The position numbers were made by a program, and so were the translations under genes. Below, one piece after another: positions 59,993-64,000 of a stretch of 64,000 bases of DNA. Source of the stretch: Lodderomyces elongisporus (lineage: Eukaryota > Ascomycota > Pichiomycetes > Serinales > Debaryomycetaceae); NCBI RefSeq assembly GCF_030384665.1, contig NC_083674.1, forward strand, positions 1,984,001 to 2,048,000, written 5' to 3'. The notes under the pieces are model-generated. The model was not told where the DNA came from, searched no databases, and saw nothing but the letters and a program-made list of their open reading frames with translations. Position 1 is the first letter of the stretch. Every line of letters begins with the position of its first letter.

Positions 59993-62072
59993 TGGTTTTT
60001 GTTTGTTTTGTCTGTCTGTTTGTTTGTTTTGTTTATTTGCTTGTTTTTATTGATTATTTTCCAGCTTTAAGAATAAATGGGAGTGGGGGATATATATATA
60101 AAAAAAAAGAATGAATTAAAGTTGAAGATTTGAATAATATTCCATTTTCATTGGCTAAGGAAGCAGCTATACAGTGGAATGTGTTTCCAGATAGATACCA
60201 TGAGTTATAGATTTTGCGTTTGACGATGCAAACAGTGTCAGTTTATTGCTAAGGCGTACAATCTTTATCAATTGAAATTGAGGATGTTGTTTATTAGAGT
60301 TACATTACAAGTTCATGTCTATGTGCAATCGTAATTACTATCATACAATACTAACTACCAAAAAAAGAAAAGAAAAAAAAAGAGAGAAATGGTGGAGAAC
60401 AGTCTATAACAGCACTCGTTGGGATGGGACTCGTCAAGTAATCTTTAAAAATACAAAAATGCGGAGATAACAATTTTGGTTGTTGTGCCTTTGGTATAAT
60501 TATTTCTATATGAGATGCTCTTACAGGAAATTATAAGATGATGTCACGTGAGTGTTTCTCTCATTTTTTGTCACTGAGAAGAGAGACACAGAGAAAGAAA
60601 GAGAGAAAGAGACAAAAGGGAAGGAGGGGAAAAAAAAAAGGAAACTGTGGCACACCATACATCGCATACGAGTTAGGGTTTAGATATAATGAAACAATTT
60701 TTCTCATTTCAGCAAGACTTACGGGATTGTCTAACATTACAGTTAGTAGACGAACTAACCCATAGTAGTTAACAACAATAGACGGTTTGGATCAAGGTTT
60801 TTCACTTCTCTTGCATTTGCATCTGAATTGTTTTTGTCTATTGAATAATTAAATAAATAAATAAATAAAAATATAGATGTTTGAATATATCTTTTGTTTT
60901 CTTTTCTTTTTTTGAACAACAGTCACAAGACACAGGGACTGAATTGAGAATGCAAAATAGCCTGTCCCTTTTCTTGTTCTTTTTTTTATTTTCCATCTTG
61001 TTTGTTTATTGTTTTATTCGGCACACGGATATGTGAATATGTTCTATATTACTATGCCGAGGTCCGTCTCATAACTCATATTCTATTTCCATCTTCAACT
61101 ACTATTACTACTACTACTTCTGCTGCAACTGCTGTAGATTTTTCCTCCTGTATATGTATGTATGTATACACCCATATATATTTCTTTCTTTTTGACCATC
61201 TCTTTTGCTATTGTTGCTATTCACTCTATTCCATAAGGCGATAGAGCAGATAAGTTCCCCAAAAAAATAAAAAAACTGAACTGCTTCATGAGGCGATAGA
61301 CAAAAGAGAGAAAAATAAAAAAAATAAAAATAAAATAAAAATAAAAATTTACACCTTCAACGGATATGTTGTTTTATTTTTATATATTTTTATATTGAAG
61401 GGAATAGCCGTTGGTGCCTTTATACATAAATTTTAATTTTTCATTTCAATTCGAATTCCTTTGTTTCCAATTGCCTTTACAAGAAGAGGACTATGGCTTT
61501 TTGACTATTGTTGCTATTTACTGTTGCTATCACGTAATATGGAGCCATAGTGAAACTCAATCCTATTGTTCTCCTTCCTCACCCATGTTTTCTCCACCGC
61601 TACTACTGCCACTACTACTACTGCCACTATTACCAAATTAATTATTACTTGCGATTACGAATCTACATATATATATTTTCAATAAAGAAAGGGAGTGTAG
61701 AGGCGAATTAAAGCCAAGAATGTTCATCACTATACATGTTCCCTTTTCTTTCTTTTTTTCTTTTTTGATGAAATTTTGATCATAAATAAGAGATGGGCAG
61801 GTCCTGATTTTTCAAAAAGACGATAAGCTGCAATTAATTTAGAAAGAGTACCCAGGGCTTCAGTCATATAAGTATAGAAGTATATCTATACATATATATA
61901 TATATAAAGCTTTATATCTATATCCTTTTAAAAAAAAAACCAAGCTCTTTTACCCTGAGATCAGCATAGATTGTGAAATTGTTGTCAAAGAAGCAATAGC
62001 ACCAATAGCAGAACCCCCAGCATCATCACCACCACCACCACCGTTAGGTCACTTCACTTCATATCTTCTACC
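59993..62072. other. 2.1 kb intergenic region
   Basis: No gene recognised. CACGTG at 60545, a TTAGGGTTTA motif at 60673 and a small hairpin at 60742-60759 are noted. Also seen are (AATA)n near 60846-60870, ACTACT triplets near 61095-61120 and 61600-61625, TATG repeats near 61152-61166, and T/A-rich blocks. ORFs at 60538, 61002 and 61411 are repeat-rich noise. Confidence 0.55.
60545..60550. promoter_or_regulatory. E-box CACGTG (Cbf1-type)
   Basis: CACGTG within GTCACGTGAG, in the gap before the amino-acid transporter, 123 bp before a TTAGGGTTTA motif. Confidence 0.4.
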
Positions 62073-63521
62073 ATGTCCGATTCGTTTGTTAAGGAGGACA
62101 AGTTGGAGTTGCACGAAAACTCAGATGTCTCTTCGCTTGACCCCGACTTATTCTTGGAGAAAGAGGTGGAGAATGAAAACTCGCACGATATCAACTACCG
62201 TGATTGCTCGTGGCAGAAAACAGCAGGACTTTTGTTTAGTGAATACATCTGTCTTGCCATTATGTCTTTTCCCTGGTCATACTCGGTATTGGGCTTAGGT
62301 TTGGGGTTGATTGTTACCGTGATTGTTTCCCTCTTGTGTCTCTATACGGGTTTGGTCATTTGCGACTATTGTGCAGCTTACCCACATTTGACCAATGTAT
62401 GTGATATTGGCCAACACTTGATGTTTGGCTCGAAATGGGTGTGGTATGCCACCGCGGTTGCCTTTTTGTTGAACAATACTTTGATCCAGGCGTTGCATGT
62501 CCTCGTGGGTGCAAAATACTGGAACACAATCAGCGACAATACCACAATCTGCTCCGTTGTGTTTGGTGTAGTGACCGCCATCATTTGTTTCTTGCTTTCC
62601 TTGCCAAGAACTTTTAGTCACATGTCCGGCGTTGGCTACTTTTCAGCCGTCACAATGTTCATTGCCGTGCTTTTGGCCATGATATTTGCCGGAATCCAAA
62701 GCCATCCATTTGGCTACGACCCATCCACCCCCGTTGTATGGCACGGATGGCCACAAAAGGGTGAGAAATACGTCAACATTATGTCTGCAGTTTTGAACAT
62801 TGTTTACACATTTGTCGGTCAAATCACCTACCCATCCTTCATCTCCCAAATGAAACGCCCAAGAGAGTTCCGTAAGGCATTGATTGTGGTTACCATTTGC
62901 GAGTTGATCACATTTGCCTTGGCAGGATCCATAGTCTATGTCTACGTTGGAAATGCCTACATCACAGCACCAGCATTTGGCTCATTAACTGGCAATTTCA
63001 AGAAAATCGCCTTTAGCTTTGCCTTGCCTACTATTTTGTTTCTTGGATCGTTGTATAGCAATGTCTCATCACAATTCTTGTTTCAACAATTCTTTAAGAA
63101 AGATAGCATACACAGAAACAGCCATACACTTACCGGTTGGGGTGTTTGGGTCGGCCTCAATGCCATCTTGTGGGTTATTGCATTCGTCATTGCCGAAGTC
63201 ATTCCATTCTTTAGTGATTTGCTCAGTTTGATGAGTTCGCTTTTCGACTGTTTCTTTGGATTCATCTTTTGGGCATTGGCATACTTCAAGTTGAGAAAAT
63301 TGTACTACTTTAAGCAAGAAGGCATCTCCTTGAACCTCTTTTCGTTGTTTAAGAGATCAAACATATGGCAAAAGGCTGAGTATGTGTTGAATGTCGTGAT
63401 ATTTGCTCTTGGATTCTACATCTTGGGACCTGGTTTGTATGCAACTATCCAGAGTATCATTTGGTCATATGAAGCAAGTCTATATGGCTCGCCGTTTAGT
63501 TGTGTCAGTAATGCCTTGTAG
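62073..63521 (+). CDS. Amino-acid transporter, AAAP/Aa_trans family (neutral amino-acid permease, MTR-like)
   Basis: 482 residues. A ~45-residue acidic N-terminus is followed by WQKTAGLLFSEYICLAIMSFPWSY, the typical first helix of the AAAP family (fungal N system/MTR type), then about ten more helices. A soluble loop with KRPREFRKAL precedes TM7. The C-terminal half has FFSDLLSLMSSLFDCFFGFIFWALAYFKL, a family block, and no long tail. The family moves neutral aromatic or aliphatic amino acids with H+, at plasma or vacuolar membrane. The MTR-like layout favours the plasma membrane, but this is an inference. Codon use is somewhat more C-rich than neighbours, suggesting strong expression. Confidence 0.88.
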   Translation: MSDSFVKEDKLELHENSDVSSLDPDLFLEKEVENENSHDINYRDCSWQKTAGLLFSEYICLAIMSFPWSYSVLGLGLGLIVTVIVSLLCLYTGLVICDYCAAYPHLTNVCDIGQHLMFGSKWVWYATAVAFLLNNTLIQALHVLVGAKYWNTISDNTTICSVVFGVVTAIICFLLSLPRTFSHMSGVGYFSAVTMFIAVLLAMIFAGIQSHPFGYDPSTPVVWHGWPQKGEKYVNIMSAVLNIVYTFVGQITYPSFISQMKRPREFRKALIVVTICELITFALAGSIVYVYVGNAYITAPAFGSLTGNFKKIAFSFALPTILFLGSLYSNVSSQFLFQQFFKKDSIHRNSHTLTGWGVWVGLNAILWVIAFVIAEVIPFFSDLLSLMSSLFDCFFGFIFWALAYFKLRKLYYFKQEGISLNLFSLFKRSNIWQKAEYVLNVVIFALGFYILGPGLYATIQSIIWSYEASLYGSPFSCVSNAL

Positions 63522-63766
63522 GGTAATAGTTTAGAATTTTGAATACTTTAAAACAATTTTTTTTTATCGAAACCAGTTTGTCTTTTTTTCTTTTTGATTT
63601 TTTCGTGATTCTTTTCAATTTTCCTCTTTCAACTCGTTTCAACTCGTTATTTAACTTACTCTATATCTTTGGTCTCTTCTTTTCTTTTTTCAATTATAGG
63701 TTGGTTCATTTTATGTCTTTATTTCTCTATTTCTCTAATTGTTTATTCATTTGCTCATCTATCTAA

Positions 63767-64000
63767 TCATAAAATGTTGTCCAGTGTGTCCCATACTAAA
63801 GTGACTGGTCCGTCATTGACCAATGCCACGTCCATCATTGCGCCAAACTCGCCATCCTTAACGTTATCCTGTCCCAACCCCTTTCTCAACTCCTCCAATA
63901 AGGTATCGTAAAGATTCTTGGCCTCTGCACCTTTTGCAGCCTTGTGGAAGTCCGGCTTGGTTCCCTTTTTCAACGTACCATAAAGTGTAAATTGCGACAC
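63767..64000 (-). CDS. DTD1: DTD1, D-aminoacyl-tRNA deacylase (partial, C-terminal 77 residues)
   Basis: The frame enters from the right edge; the first visible codon is a Val (GTG), not a start. The visible part runs [20 protein letters not shown] to [19 protein letters not shown], both conserved in Dtd. The Ser-Gln-Phe-Thr block is the SQFT catalytic loop, and the GPVT motif is the D-chirality selectivity loop near the C-terminus. The enzyme removes D-amino acids mischarged onto tRNA. Convergent with the transporter across 245 bp. Confidence 0.93.
   Translation of the reverse strand: MSQFTLYGTLKKGTKPDFHKAAKGAEAKNLYDTLLEELRKGLGQDNVKDGEFGAMMDVALVNDGPVTLVWDTLDNIL

Noticed and set aside
60349..60355. 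TACTAAC branch-site consensus
   Set aside because: No GTATGT-type donor upstream in the gap and purine-rich DNA follows; not an intron.
1..64000. tRNA, transposon, LTR and CRISPR search
   Set aside because: By eye no tRNA T-loop with matching arms, no reverse transcriptase, transposase or paired long terminal repeats, and no spaced direct-repeat array was found; a tRNAscan-SE and repeat search would settle it.

Overview
The window is nuclear DNA of a budding yeast of the CTG (CUG-Ser) clade. The densely trinucleotide-rich genes (long Gln, Asn and Asp runs), very repeat-rich intergenic DNA and gene set (beta-mannosyltransferase, secreted aspartyl protease, a complex I subunit that Saccharomyces lacks) fit Lodderomyces elongisporus or a close relative of the Candida parapsilosis group. 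The species is an inference. The clade is supported from within: a CTG codon in the GH15 glucoamylase falls where homologues carry Ser or Thr. Protein descriptions here use standard-code translations, so each in-frame CTG should be read as Ser. No introns, tRNAs, transposons or CRISPR arrays were recognised.

Layout. 1-3486 (-): the N-terminal part of UTP20, cut by the window edge. 3914-5389 (+): an RMD1-type DUF155 protein. 7693-10338 (+): a CorA-family Mg2+ transporter with an unusual insert. 10784-12004 (-): a secreted aspartyl protease. 13881-15749 (+): a GH15 glucoamylase. 15919-18762 (-): the Snf2 ATPase IRC5. 21114-21941 (+): carbonic anhydrase NCE103. 22350-23141 (-): a LOG-family phosphoribohydrolase. 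24835-26868 (+): a beta-mannosyltransferase. 27801-29846 (+): an MFS drug/polyamine-type exporter. 30303-30977 (+): ESCRT-I VPS37. 31624-34434 (-): the cell-cycle transcription factor MBP1. 35430-36512 (-): an unrecognised tail-anchored protein. 37694-38902 (+): lunapark LNP1. 39451-39999 (-): EGD2 (NAC alpha). 40483-40776 (+): the U3 snoRNA. 43603-48225 (+): a DNF1/2-type phospholipid flippase. 48845-52036 (+): CFT2. 52273-53922 (-): MSL5 (branch-point binding protein). 54393-55055 (-): MTQ2. 55433-55666 (+): RUB1/NEDD8. 55781-58036 (-): CLF1. 58786-59073 (-): complex I subunit NDUFS5. 59663-59992 (+): a possible small membrane protein. 62073-63521 (+): an amino-acid transporter. 63767-64000 (-): the C-terminal end of DTD1.

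There are functional echoes but no operon-like cluster. UTP20 and the U3 snoRNA both serve small-subunit rRNA processing. MSL5 and CLF1 both act in pre-mRNA splicing, and CFT2 in 3'-end formation. MBP1 lies in the same window as a perfect double MluI-box palindrome in the IRC5 promoter.

The most interesting signals are: (1) an unspliced, short U3 snoRNA with all canonical boxes; (2) three TGACGTAA octamers plus a 10-bp perfect hairpin upstream of NCE103, fitting bZIP (Rca1/Cst6-type) CO2 control; (3) an in-frame, non-AUG presequence-like extension before the NCE103 start codon; (4) the MluI-box palindrome; (5) a Q/P-rich insert in the otherwise conserved cytosolic part of the CorA transporter; (6) loss of one zinc knuckle in MSL5; and (7) repeated CACGTGAC-type motifs in many intergenic regions. 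No wholly new multi-gene system was seen.
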